From NCBI RefSeq assembly GCF_030816295.1, contig NZ_JAUSXV010000001.1, positions 2,914,001 to 2,978,000 of the forward strand: a DNA stretch of 64,000 nt, in the 5' to 3' direction. The translations under genes and the position numbers were made by a program. This DNA is from Microbacterium natoriense. Lineage in GTDB: Bacteria; Actinomycetota; Actinomycetes; Actinomycetales; Microbacteriaceae. How positions within the stretch are numbered: the stretch's first letter is position 1; every line of letters begins with the position of its first letter. This document shows positions 24,087 through 32,387 of this stretch, one piece after another. The notes under the pieces were generated by a model. That model was not told the DNA's origin and searched no databases. It was given only the letters and a program-made list of their open reading frames with translations.

Positions 24087-25178
24087 CTACGCGACAGCTC
24101 TCCATGGTTGCGCCGTAACCGCGTCGACGACATCTCGCGGGCGTTCGAGGAGGGTTGCCATCATCGTGTACCGCTCCACGAAGTCGGTGACTTCGGCACC
24201 CTGGTTGGCGCTTTGCCAGTGCCGCATCGCGTCGTTGAAGTCGCCACGGATCTCCGCGGAGACGCTCGGCAGGAGGCATTCCCCTAGGCGATCGAGGAGC
24301 TCATGCCAACTGTCATAGACACGGTTCTGCGCCTTTCCCGCTCGTTTCGCGATCCCTTCCGGGTCCGGACGCATCCCCAGCTGCATCTCCCGCAGTTCCA
24401 TGTGTCCGATCGCTCCGGTAGCTGCCATGGCCTTCGCTAGTCCTCCCTCCGCGCGCTGCACCCTCTCGATATCCACCCGCACGTGCGCGCTGTCGGCAAC
24501 CGTGGCCAGCCCTCCTACGGGCACGGGAATCGACTGAACTGCCGCAATCGCCTGCGGACGTACCGCCAGGGACAGCGTCCCCAGCGCCTCGTGCACGTTG
24601 AGATACCGGACGACATCGAGATCGTCTCCGTCTAGATCGCTGATACAGAGATCAGCCGCGATCTCTTGGTTCTCGTCTTTGTACCCGGTGTTGATCCGCA
24701 GCCGGCTGGGGCTCAGCGCAACCCGGTAGAGGTAGAACTGCGAGCCGCCGTCGCCTTGGTTCTCCATCCGGCGGAGCATGTTCTCGATCGCTGACTCGTA
24801 CGTTCCGAGATGCAGCGCCTTCGACGATTGCTCGGCGAGATAGCCTTCGCGAGAGGGCCAGTAGTCTCGCTTGTTCCCGGTCATGGAGTCGGCGATCTGC
24901 TGCGCGTAGTCCGGCGATGGCCAATCAGGTGAGGTACTTGTGTGGTACCACGCGAGGTCTGCGACGCTGTGGAGGGCGGGATCATTCCGGTCGCGGATCG
25001 CGGCGACTCGCGGGCCGAAGTGGATCTTCGTGCCACAGTGTGCACACTGTACTCGGCAGTTGTTGGCTTGCGCCTCATAGTCAGCCGCTGAAATGAATGT
25101 GGTCTCTCCGCATTCGCAGTTCATCCAGTAGCCGTAGTTGAATCCGTCGAATCGTTCAACAAGTGCGGGGACGTTCAA
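24087..25178 (-). CDS. Unrecognised 363-aa protein with N-terminal zinc ribbon
   Basis: The first 50 residues hold two cysteine pairs, C-x-C (MNCECGETTF) and C-x7-C-x2-C (NCRVQCAHCGTKI), a likely zinc site. A second domain follows with LAWYHTSTSPDW, KALHLGTYESAIENML, QFYLYRVALSP and a later DVVRYLNVHEALG. The order H, then a hydrophobic core tyrosine, then a late H-E vaguely recalls H-Y-E ADP-ribosyltransferase folds, but this is only a visual resemblance. The C-terminal ~120 residues are helical. It overlaps the upstream 136-aa gene by four bases, so the two form one unit. Confidence 0.6.
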   Translation of the reverse strand: MNVPALVERFDGFNYGYWMNCECGETTFISAADYEAQANNCRVQCAHCGTKIHFGPRVAAIRDRNDPALHSVADLAWYHTSTSPDWPSPDYAQQIADSMTGNKRDYWPSREGYLAEQSSKALHLGTYESAIENMLRRMENQGDGGSQFYLYRVALSPSRLRINTGYKDENQEIAADLCISDLDGDDLDVVRYLNVHEALGTLSLAVRPQAIAAVQSIPVPVGGLATVADSAHVRVDIERVQRAEGGLAKAMAATGAIGHMELREMQLGMRPDPEGIAKRAGKAQNRVYDSWHELLDRLGECLLPSVSAEIRGDFNDAMRHWQSANQGAEVTDFVERYTMMATLLERPRDVVDAVTAQPWRAVA

Positions 25179-25585
25179 GCGGTCTCCGCCCAGATGATCT
25201 CGTCCTCTTTGAATCGTTCGATGAAGAGTCGGCCCAGTTCAATCCAATCCTCCGTCTCCACTTCGTCGGCGTGGAGCTCAAGCGTCTCCTCAACGTCCCA
25301 GCCATCGAGAGTGAGGTATGGCTGAGCCCATCGCTCGGATGCCCAGGCGACTCGAGCTCCACGTCGTCGTTCGGATTTCCCCATTCCGATCCAGAACAGG
25401 TTTCCCGGGTTGTGCCCCTTGATGCTCGGGAACTCGGATGCGTGTGCCCACCGGCGCCATGCGTAGTTGAACCCGGACTCCAGAGACATCTTGCTGCTCG
25501 TCACTGCTCGGACGCCGTTGGCGAGCACTCCGAGGGCGAGTCCGTCGACGACGTGTTTGATCTGCTGGTCTTTCGTTCTGTGCAC
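25175..25585 (-). CDS. Unrecognised 136-aa partner protein
   Basis: A compact, mixed alpha/beta-looking protein beginning MHRTKDQQIKHVVDGLALG, with several tryptophans (RRWAHASEF, NLFWIGMG, DGWDVEE) and an acidic C-terminal part (ELHADEVETEDWIELG). No known family. It is co-translated with the zinc-ribbon protein downstream through an ATGA-type overlap, so the two probably act together. A divergent intergenic region (25586-25784) lies upstream, shared with the frameshifted plus-strand gene. Confidence 0.6.
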   Translation of the reverse strand: MHRTKDQQIKHVVDGLALGVLANGVRAVTSSKMSLESGFNYAWRRWAHASEFPSIKGHNPGNLFWIGMGKSERRRGARVAWASERWAQPYLTLDGWDVEETLELHADEVETEDWIELGRLFIERFKEDEIIWAETA

Positions 25586-25784
25586 ATATTCACGCTACCG
25601 ACCGGCTCCGACGTCACAGGGCCCGTAGCGGGCCGCTCAGACAGGATTCTTCTCGCTCCGAACAGTCCGGTGGGTCGGGCGTACGATCACAGGATGGCGA
25701 AGGAATCATTCAAGCCCGGCGATGAGGTCTTCACCGTCAGGTCACGATGCGTTCGGACACCTCGCGCAAGAACGGAGCCCACGC

Positions 25785-26187
25785 ATGCGGACCAGTGAGC
25801 GAGGTACTTTGACAGCCTCCGAAGTGGCGATCTCCATCTCCTCGTTTGTGGCGGCAGGCGATGTCCAGGCCGCGACGCAGGCCTTTCTTCAGTTCGTGAA
25901 CGGAATCAGCACAGGCAGCAAGCAGACCTTTCTGACGCTGTCAGCGGATCCGCCAGGCGACAGCGGGCCCGGCTGGTCCTGGGCGATCGCGGGCATCGTC
26001 GACCTGCACGCGCAGCGAGTCGGCGTTCCGGCCCCCGATTGGGCATTGGCCACTTCCGGGGACTGCGTCCGCGGAATGGGCCCCATGGAGCCCGAAGGTG
26101 GCGCATCTCATCGATCCTTCCCGGGTCCCCGAACCACTCCGGCGGCGAGGGGTCCTGATCGAATCCGGTGAGCTCGACTCCGCGTAG
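25785..26187 (+). pseudogene. Small hypothetical gene with a single-base frameshift
   Basis: ATG 25785 (GGAG upstream) opens a frame reading TASEVAISISSFVAAGDVQA and VDLHAQRVGVPAPDWAL. Near the GGGG run at about 26056-26061 the reading must drop one base to continue as SAEWAPWSPKVAHLIDPSRV and PLRRRGVLIESGELDSA, ending with a TAG at 26187. The joined protein of ~133 aa looks like a widespread actinobacterial small-protein family that ends in a RRRG-x-x-I/L-x-x-x-x-L-x-S pattern. I know no function for it. It lies immediately upstream of the second XRE-peptidase gene. Confidence 0.6.
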
Positions 26188-26254
26188 CTTCTGTATCCCG
26201 TTCCGCAACTGCGCGGCAAAGCTGCTCGCCCCATGTTCAAGAAAATGGCGTAAC

Positions 26255-26271
26255 GTTGGGATTTTCCCAAC
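26255..26271. promoter_or_regulatory. Operator-like palindrome upstream of XRE-peptidase module 2
   Basis: GTTGGGA and TCCCAAC are perfect inverted arms separated by TTT. They lie 22 bases before the ATG of the XRE-peptidase gene, where a core promoter would be. Autoregulation by the XRE domain of that gene is the simplest reading. Confidence 0.6.
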
Positions 26272-26292
26272 TCTTGGCCGTAAGGTGATGCC

Positions 26293-27354
26293 ATGGATAT
26301 GGGGCAGCGTATTGCAGCGCGCATCGACGCCCTCACGCCCGCAGCGACACGCAAGGAGTTTGCGGAACGCGTCGGAATGGCGCCTGATGCGCTTTCGCGT
26401 GCACTCAGCGGGAAGCGAGGCTTCGCAAGCATCGAGTTGGTCAGGATCGCAGACGAGCTACAGGCAGACATTCACGAACTGATCACCGGAGAAGTGAGTC
26501 CTCACCAAGTGATAGTGAACGCCCGCCACAACTACGATCACAGCACGTCAGATCGCAGTGTGCCTACGTTCGCCGACGACAAGATCGTGCTGGAGGAGAT
26601 CTGTGTCGCGTATGCACAGGCTTCGTTGCCTGCACGCGAGAGCGCGTCCGACGGACATGATGTCGAAGCCATTCGCGGCGCGTTGGGGCCTGGTTTCGTA
26701 CGTCCGTTCGCAGATCGCATCGAAGAGCGCCTCCAGATCGATGTCATCAGGGTGAACGGCCTCGGAACCGCGTACTCGGGCACGGCAAACGGTAGAAAGT
26801 TCATCGCGATACCAGCAACAGGCAGCTGGTTTCGCGAGAACTGGGACCTCGCCCATGAGTTAGCCCATGTCTTCGGCCTCCGCAGCGAAGCCGAAGCGAA
26901 CGCATTCGCTGCGAACCTCCTCCTCCCCGAGGAGCTGTTGAGGTCGATCGACTGGTCCGCGGCCTCACAGGAGGCGATCGCCGACTTCTTGTGGCAGACA
27001 GGAGTCTCCACCAGCGCGCTCCGAATCCGTCTTGATGCACTCCGTATCTCCTATGCCGACGCGTCGCATGTTCTTGCGCAGAACACTCAACGAGCTCTTC
27101 GACGTGCACGCGGATGGTCTTCGGAGTTCGGTGACGAGATCACGATGCGAATGGAGGCTGCCAGTAGAAGGCGTTTCCCGCTCGTCCTGCAGGAGGCTCA
27201 CGAGATCGGTGTGGAGGAGGGACGACTCGGGCCGGGCTACTTGGCATGGATGCGAGGAGTCGAGCCCGAATGGATCATCGAGACGTACGCCCCCGAGGTG
27301 CTGGACCCAAGCTTGGATGACCTCGCGGCAGCATTCGGATTGAGCGTTGACTAG
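26293..27354 (+). CDS. XRE regulator fused to ImmA/IrrE-type metallopeptidase (module 2)
   Basis: A 353-aa protein. The helix-turn-helix lies at about residues 4-62 (ATRKEFAERVGMAPDALSRA), and the zinc peptidase motif HELAH at 188-192 is followed by EAEANAFAANLLLPEE, which supplies the third metal ligand. It is clearly not a recent duplicate of module 1: linker length and sequence differ throughout. An AAGGTG stretch precedes ATG 26293. The stop lies inside the start region of the PIN gene (TTGACTAG, eight-base overlap), so peptidase and nuclease are co-translated. Confidence 0.88.
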   Translation: MDMGQRIAARIDALTPAATRKEFAERVGMAPDALSRALSGKRGFASIELVRIADELQADIHELITGEVSPHQVIVNARHNYDHSTSDRSVPTFADDKIVLEEICVAYAQASLPARESASDGHDVEAIRGALGPGFVRPFADRIEERLQIDVIRVNGLGTAYSGTANGRKFIAIPATGSWFRENWDLAHELAHVFGLRSEAEANAFAANLLLPEELLRSIDWSAASQEAIADFLWQTGVSTSALRIRLDALRISYADASHVLAQNTQRALRRARGWSSEFGDEITMRMEAASRRRFPLVLQEAHEIGVEEGRLGPGYLAWMRGVEPEWIIETYAPEVLDPSLDDLAAAFGLSVD

Positions 27355-27892
27355 GACGCTCTTCTTCCCCGACACGACTGTTGTGAGCAACTTCGCCCTG
27401 ATCGACCAGATGGCGCTGCTCGAGACTCTCGTGAACGGGAATGGCGCATGGTGCGCAACAGTCGCTTCCGAGTGCTCGACCGGAGCAACGAAACCCGGAC
27501 TTGAGAAGATGGCTATAGCGCGCAGCATCTTCGGCGAACCGATCTACGCAACGCCGGCGGAACACGTCGACATCATCGTGTTGCAGGATCAGATGCGTCA
27601 GCCAGGAGATCGAGACACGGCGCATCTCGGAGAGTCTGAAACGATCGCGATCATCATCAGCCGGCAGCTCAGGGCTGCTTTCGTCACAGACGATCGAGAT
27701 GCGCAGCGCCAGGCCGCATTGCGCGGGATTCCTGTGTATAGCACCTGGCACATCCTGAAGCTGGGAGTCGCAACAGGACATCTCACCAGCGAGGACTTCC
27801 TCGCGGCCTATCAGACGCTCGTCGATGCAGATCGCGGACATCCTCCTTGTGGCCGAGGCGAGAGCTCAGTGGCCGCCTGGATCATCAGCTGA
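27347..27892 (+). CDS. PIN-like nuclease, putative toxin (module 2)
   Basis: A 181-aa protein with FFPDTTVVSNFALID (D9), HLGESETIAI (E96) and FVTDDRDAQ (D115/D116, D118). These acidic positions line up closely with module 1 although overall identity is low. The DTTVVSNF start is characteristic of a PIN-like group often found beside COG2856 proteins. Start TTG at 27347 lies within the end of the XRE-peptidase gene. Its 3' end overlaps the convergent integrase gene by 27 bases, which ties the module to the mobile element. Predicted metal-dependent RNase. Confidence 0.78.
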   Translation: MTRTLFFPDTTVVSNFALIDQMALLETLVNGNGAWCATVASECSTGATKPGLEKMAIARSIFGEPIYATPAEHVDIIVLQDQMRQPGDRDTAHLGESETIAIIISRQLRAAFVTDDRDAQRQAALRGIPVYSTWHILKLGVATGHLTSEDFLAAYQTLVDADRGHPPCGRGESSVAAWIIS

Positions 27893-29122
27893 CAGATCGC
27901 TCCGTCCACCGAGCCGCGAGAACGCTCGGTCGAGGATTGCAGCGGCCTCGGGATCCACTTCGCTCAGCTCGTGAATGTAGTGCTTCTTGGTGATCCGCGG
28001 GTCTGCGTGTCCGAGGACCTTCGCGGCTAATTCGGCGCCAGCTGCCTGGTTGTCGACGGATGCCACGGTCTTCCGCAGGGCGTACGGCGTCAGGAGGTCG
28101 ACATCGATGCCCACGCGCCCAAGCAGTTCACGATGCTGATTGCGAAACTCACGGAAGAGGCGGTCGATGTAGTTGACGGACATCGGGGTGCCGTTCTTCG
28201 TCGGCAAGAGAAGCTGATCGGGATTCGGTTCATAGCACGCGACCAGCCGTCGGAGCACTGCGTCCGCGTAGTCAGGAACGGTCATCGTGCGCTCCTGCCC
28301 TCTGCCCTTGGGGTGGTCCTTCCGGATGTTCTTGAACTTCTTCGTCCGGTTGACGTTGCCCGACAACGAGACTTTCGCCGGCTTCGACAGCAGGTGTACG
28401 TCGTCGAGGGTCAGACCGAGCACCTCGCCAGGCCGCAACGAAGTGCCCAGGGTGATGAGCAGGAAGTCCTCCATGGCGCGGACGTTGGGTCTGCTTCCAC
28501 CTCGCCGCCCCGGGTTCTTCCCCTCCCACTCTCGGATCAACGCGATGATGAGCAGAAGCTGGTCTTCCTCCAGTTGAATGCTGCGCTTCCGGGTGTTGTT
28601 CCGCAGCTTGGGAACGTCGTTCATCGGACTCGTTGGGATCACGCCGTTGAGAGCGGCAAACATGAGCATCCCCGACAGCGTCTTTCGGGTCACGGAGGCG
28701 AAGCTGTACGACCGCTCGCGTGCAAGGCGCTGCAGAAGGTTGTGGATGAAGCCAGCGTTGAGCGATCCGATCGGTACGGCGCCGATGTAGGGAAGCACGT
28801 TGTTCTTGACGCGGTTGTGATACGCCTCCCTACTGGACTGCTCGATCGCGTCTTCTGCCCTCATGTCGACGTCGGCAAGCCAGAGCGATGCGAGCTGTTC
28901 GGTCGTGGACACGACCGTCAGCGGCACGAACATGCCGCCCCACACTTGGTTCGCCTTGATCTGGATCGCGTCCTCGGCTTCCTCAGCAGTGTTGCACCAT
29001 GCCTCGAGAACGTGAAGGTCGCCGGCACCGTCGCGAACTCGGCCCCTGCTCCGATAGGCGCCGCCGATCTCATTGGTGGAGACCTTGCCGAGCTCACCCG
29101 GCTTCTTTCTCGGCCTAGGCAA
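27866..29122 (-). CDS. Tyrosine recombinase / integrase (second), adjacent to tRNA-Asn
   Basis: A 418-aa integrase with an AP2-like N-terminal arm, a SAM-like domain (about 70-170) and a catalytic domain. R230 is in GTSLRPGEVLGL, the box II histidine is replaced by tyrosine (Y347-x-x-R350 in TPYALRK), H372 is in VLGHADPRITKKHY, and Y382 is the nucleophile. The Y-for-H change is tolerated in many actinobacterial integrases. The gene is preceded by, and overlaps, an excisionase-like gene, and the pair lies 200 bp from the 3' end of tRNA-Asn, the probable attachment site. Confidence 0.92.
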   Translation of the reverse strand: MPRPRKKPGELGKVSTNEIGGAYRSRGRVRDGAGDLHVLEAWCNTAEEAEDAIQIKANQVWGGMFVPLTVVSTTEQLASLWLADVDMRAEDAIEQSSREAYHNRVKNNVLPYIGAVPIGSLNAGFIHNLLQRLARERSYSFASVTRKTLSGMLMFAALNGVIPTSPMNDVPKLRNNTRKRSIQLEEDQLLLIIALIREWEGKNPGRRGGSRPNVRAMEDFLLITLGTSLRPGEVLGLTLDDVHLLSKPAKVSLSGNVNRTKKFKNIRKDHPKGRGQERTMTVPDYADAVLRRLVACYEPNPDQLLLPTKNGTPMSVNYIDRLFREFRNQHRELLGRVGIDVDLLTPYALRKTVASVDNQAAGAELAAKVLGHADPRITKKHYIHELSEVDPEAAAILDRAFSRLGGRSDLSADDPGGH

Positions 29123-29345
29123 CGCTCTGCCCTGCGATGTAGTCCCGGATCGAATCCGCGGTCCATCGGAGGTGCTCGCCGATCTTGATGGGTGTCGGTC
29201 CAGTGTTCGTGTAGCGCCACGATTCGACCGTCCGCGGCGACACTCCGAAGTACTCGGCGACCTGCTCCTTCGTCAGCAGCGCCGGGAGCGCCACGTTGGC
29301 GAGAGCTTCGGATCCTGACTTGGTTGAGGCGTTTTTCTTGCTCAT
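29115..29345 (-). CDS. AlpA/excisionase-type helix-turn-helix protein (second)
   Basis: A 76-aa protein: LLTKEQVAEYFGVSPRTVES, then GPTPIKIGEHLRWTADSIRD, the MerR-like excisionase fold. The start is ATG 29345, since an upstream frame extension has no support. It overlaps the integrase start by eight bases, so the two are co-translated, a standard xis-int arrangement. It presumably binds within 29346-29547, between its own start and the tRNA. Compared with the AlpA protein at 20333 the fold is the same but the sequence differs widely. Confidence 0.88.
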   Translation of the reverse strand: MSKKNASTKSGSEALANVALPALLTKEQVAEYFGVSPRTVESWRYTNTGPTPIKIGEHLRWTADSIRDYIAGQSVA

Positions 29346-29550
29346 GACGGTCACATACCCGGTGCGAGCCGGGTTCTGCGCGGATCGTCGCGACTCATCG
29401 CGTAGTCGTTGCCGTGAAGCGCCACCAGAAGTCCCTGGTAGGCGATTTCTAGTGAGTTTTTGGTGAGTACCACCGTGCGTACCGTCGTCGGCATACATAG
29501 GAGAAGGCGCCCCATCCCTAGAAAAACTGGGACGTGACGCCTTCTATTGG

Positions 29551-29623
29551 CTCCCCGGCTTGGACTCGAACCAAGAACCTGCCGGTTAACAGCCGGCTGC
29601 TCTGCCAATTGAGCTACCGAGGA
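29551..29623 (-). tRNA. tRNA-Asn (anticodon GTT)
   Basis: On the minus strand the 5' acceptor TCCTCGG pairs with the 3' CCGGGGA (one G-T wobble). A D-arm (GAGC ending), an anticodon stem GCCGG/CCGGC with loop CTGTTAA, and a T-arm with GGTTCGAGTCC follow. The anticodon GTT gives asparagine. The 3' CCA is encoded (29548-29550). Its 3' end faces the excisionase and integrase, so it is the likely attB for the second element. Confidence 0.95.
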
Positions 29624-29720
29624 ATGTGCTCCGCTGCGCGGGCAACTCGTCAATCCTAGCAAATACTTTCGCGTGGTCGTGACACGGGCCACGCCTCGGG
29701 CGTGTCGAGCCACGGGGACG

Positions 29721-30494
29721 TCATGGCTGCGAATCCGCCTCGGCGTTCGGCGCCCAGAGCAGGTCCTTGCCGACACCCCGAGCGACGACGTGGCCACCTC
29801 TGAGCATGAGCGTCTCGGCGTTCAGCTCGCGGATGAAGTCGGCATCGTTCGTCACGAGAAGCGCCCCCATTCCCAGCTCCTTGCGTCGACGGGTGATCGC
29901 GTCGAAGACCACCGGACGCACCTCGAGGTCGAGGTTCGCGAGGATCTCGTCGGCGATCAGAACACGCGGCTCGAGCACGAACGACCGAGCGATCGCCACA
30001 CGCTGCCTCATGCCGGCACTGAGCTCATATGGGAACTTCGCGGCCGTCCCGAGTGGAAGATGCAGTTCGTCGAGCAGAGTAGCCACACGGATCGACAGGG
30101 CTTTGGTGTTCACCCGTCGTTCCCGCGCGAGGATCGGTTCGGCGATGACCTCCTGAACCGTGAGCCGAGGCGGCAGATCCGCACCGGCGCCCTGTGGCAC
30201 GAATCCGGTGCGGTAGGTCAGGACCCGATGCTTGCGCCCAGGACGCCTCACGTTCACACCGCACACGTGTGCGCTGCCGCCCACGATGCGCACGGACGGA
30301 TCCGTGGAACCGGCCAGGGCCAGCACCAGCGACGACTTTCCCGACCCCGTGGGGCCGGCGACGCAGATCAGTCCGCCAGGTGAGAGCGAGAAGGTGACGC
30401 CGTCGACGGCCCGGGTCGGCGATCCGTGGCCTGCACGGTCGATCACCAGATCCGAGCAGTCGATCGCGTGCGTGGGGTCGTGCCGGCGGGACAT
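29721..30494 (-). CDS. ABC transporter ATP-binding protein
   Basis: A 257-aa ATPase with Walker A GPTGSGKSS, a Q-loop around FVPQGAGADLPP, signature LSAGMRQR, and a Walker-B-like segment VLIADEI followed by LDLEVR. The H-loop position reads LLVTNDAD, with asparagine where most have histidine, which could lower activity. The overall pattern resembles peptide/nickel-type (Dpp/Opp) ATPases with a RVLIADE block. No permease adjoins it. It is the first gene on the core side of the tRNA-Asn junction and precedes dnaG on the same strand. Confidence 0.82.
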   Translation of the reverse strand: MSRRHDPTHAIDCSDLVIDRAGHGSPTRAVDGVTFSLSPGGLICVAGPTGSGKSSLVLALAGSTDPSVRIVGGSAHVCGVNVRRPGRKHRVLTYRTGFVPQGAGADLPPRLTVQEVIAEPILARERRVNTKALSIRVATLLDELHLPLGTAAKFPYELSAGMRQRVAIARSFVLEPRVLIADEILANLDLEVRPVVFDAITRRRKELGMGALLVTNDADFIRELNAETLMLRGGHVVARGVGKDLLWAPNAEADSQP

Positions 30495-30530
30495 GGTTCC
30501 ATCCTGCCCTGCGCGCGGCGGCGGAACCCG

Positions 30531-32387
30531 TTACGACTCGGCGAAGCGCTGACGCTCGACGTCGAGATCGCGCAGGCGCATGCGCAGTGCGCGGCCTCCG
30601 TCGGAGTCGGCGGGCACGCGCTGCACCGCCCCCAGCAGCTCGTTCTTCTCATCGTCGAGGCTGCGCACGATGAGACGCCGACACAGATCTGTCGCCGATG
30701 CCACCGCACCGGCCTCGTCACGCGCCGGGAACGGCGTCATCAGCAGCTCGCCGCCGAGGGAGCGATAGGGCTCACGCACGGCGTTGACCGCCTCGGTCAC
30801 CCACCCCGCCCTGGTGCGGTCGGGGGCGGATGCGACCGCTTCGCGCACGGCGTCGAGACCCGGCGTGCGAAATGCCGAGCTCAACGCCCTGCCCAACAGC
30901 CCCTGATCGATCTGGTGCCCGTACTGCAGCGCCCCCATCAGCGCGTCGCGTTCCAGCGCGACCTCCGCCGATCGGGGCAGGCTCGCGAGCGTCACGGGCG
31001 CGAGTGCCGGCCCGTCTGAGGGCCCATCGCCGTGTGGCTGCTCGTGGCGGGGAGCATCGGGAGGAGCGGTGCGGCCCGAGCGTCGCACCTCGCTGCGGAC
31101 CTCGGTCGGGTCCATGCCGAGGCGGCGAGCGAGGACGCGCTCGTAGCCGGGACGCAGCAGCGGATCCTTGATCTCGGCGACGATGGGAGCCGCCGCACGC
31201 AGCGCGCCGACGCGTCCCTCGACCGTCGAGAGATCGAAACCCCCCAGTCTGCGGTCGATCGCGAACTCGAACATCGGCACTTTGGCATCCATGAGGGTGC
31301 GCACCGCGGCATCCCCCCGTTGCAGGCGCAGATCGCACGGGTCGAGTCCGTCGGGAGCCACAGCCACGAAGGTCTGCGCCTTGAAGCGGTCGTCCTCGGT
31401 GAATGCGCGCAGAGCGGCCTTCTGCCCCGCTTCGTCGCCGTCGAAGGTGAACACCACCTCGCCCGAGGCGTTGTCGTCGCCCATCACCCGGCGCAGCACC
31501 TTGATGTGATCGGTGCCGAAGGCGGTCCCGCAGGTCGCGATCGCCGTCGTGAGACCCGCGAGGTGGCAGGCCATCACGTCGGTGTAACCCTCGACGACGA
31601 CCACGCGTCGCGGATCTCCGCGCGCGATGTCTTTCTTGGCCAGGTCGAGCCCGTACAGCACCTGCGCCTTCTTGTAGATGGGCGTCTCCGGGGTGTTCAG
31701 GTACTTCGGGCCCTTGTCGTCGTCGAACAGACGGCGGGCTCCGAATCCGATGGTCTGCCCCGACACGTCGCGGATGGGCCACACCAGGCGTCCGCGGAAG
31801 CGGTCGTACACGCCGCGCTGGCCGGTCGAGACGAGACCGGCGGTGCTGAGCTCGTCTCTCGTGAATCCCTGGGCGGTGAGCGCCTTCAGCATCCCGTCCC
31901 AGCCACGAGGGGCGAAGCCGACGCCGAAGTGCGCCGCCGCTCCCGCATCGAACCCCCGTTCGCCGAGGAACCGCCTGCCGGCTTCGGCATCGGGAGACAG
32001 CAGCTGCGCACGGAAGAACTCGGCCGCTGCGGTGTTCGCGGCGTAGAGCCGGGCCCGTCCGCTCGTCTCGGGCGCCGCCCCGCCGTCTTCGTAGTGCAGC
32101 GAGTAGCCGATACGTCCGGCCAGCCGCTCGACGGCCTCGGTGAAGCTGACATGGTCGATCTCGCGCAGGAAGGAGTAGACGTCGCCCGACTCCCCGCAGC
32201 CGAAGCAGTGATAGTAGCCGACCTGCGGCCGCACGTGGAAGCTCGGGCTCTTCTCGTCGTGGAAGGGGCACAGACCCTTGAGCGATCCGACGCCGGCAGA
32301 TTTCAGCGCGACGCGCTCTCCGACGATGTCGGCGATGTTCGTGCGCGCCTTCACCTCGTCGACATCGGCCTGACGGATGCGGGGCAT
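30531..32387 (-). CDS. dnaG: DNA primase
   Basis: A 618-aa protein starting [18 protein letters not shown]. The CHC2-type zinc finger is [11 protein letters not shown] with [10 protein letters not shown] (about 37-65), and the catalytic TOPRIM region has VVVEGYTDV and the [11 protein letters not shown] acidic motif. A helical C-terminal region would contact DnaB. It makes RNA primers at the replication fork. Start ATG 32387 overlaps the dgt stop (TGATG), so the two are co-transcribed, as in other Microbacteriaceae. Confidence 0.96.
   Translation of the reverse strand: MPRIRQADVDEVKARTNIADIVGERVALKSAGVGSLKGLCPFHDEKSPSFHVRPQVGYYHCFGCGESGDVYSFLREIDHVSFTEAVERLAGRIGYSLHYEDGGAAPETSGRARLYAANTAAAEFFRAQLLSPDAEAGRRFLGERGFDAGAAAHFGVGFAPRGWDGMLKALTAQGFTRDELSTAGLVSTGQRGVYDRFRGRLVWPIRDVSGQTIGFGARRLFDDDKGPKYLNTPETPIYKKAQVLYGLDLAKKDIARGDPRRVVVVEGYTDVMACHLAGLTTAIATCGTAFGTDHIKVLRRVMGDDNASGEVVFTFDGDEAGQKAALRAFTEDDRFKAQTFVAVAPDGLDPCDLRLQRGDAAVRTLMDAKVPMFEFAIDRRLGGFDLSTVEGRVGALRAAAPIVAEIKDPLLRPGYERVLARRLGMDPTEVRSEVRRSGRTAPPDAPRHEQPHGDGPSDGPALAPVTLASLPRSAEVALERDALMGALQYGHQIDQGLLGRALSSAFRTPGLDAVREAVASAPDRTRAGWVTEAVNAVREPYRSLGGELLMTPFPARDEAGAVASATDLCRRLIVRSLDDEKNELLGAVQRVPADSDGGRALRMRLRDLDVERQRFAES

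Noticed and set aside
29346-29547. Attachment site or short repeats between excisionase and tRNA-Asn
   Set aside because: TGAGT/GGTGAG-like short repeats are visible, but nothing long enough to call; left as part of the island-junction finding.
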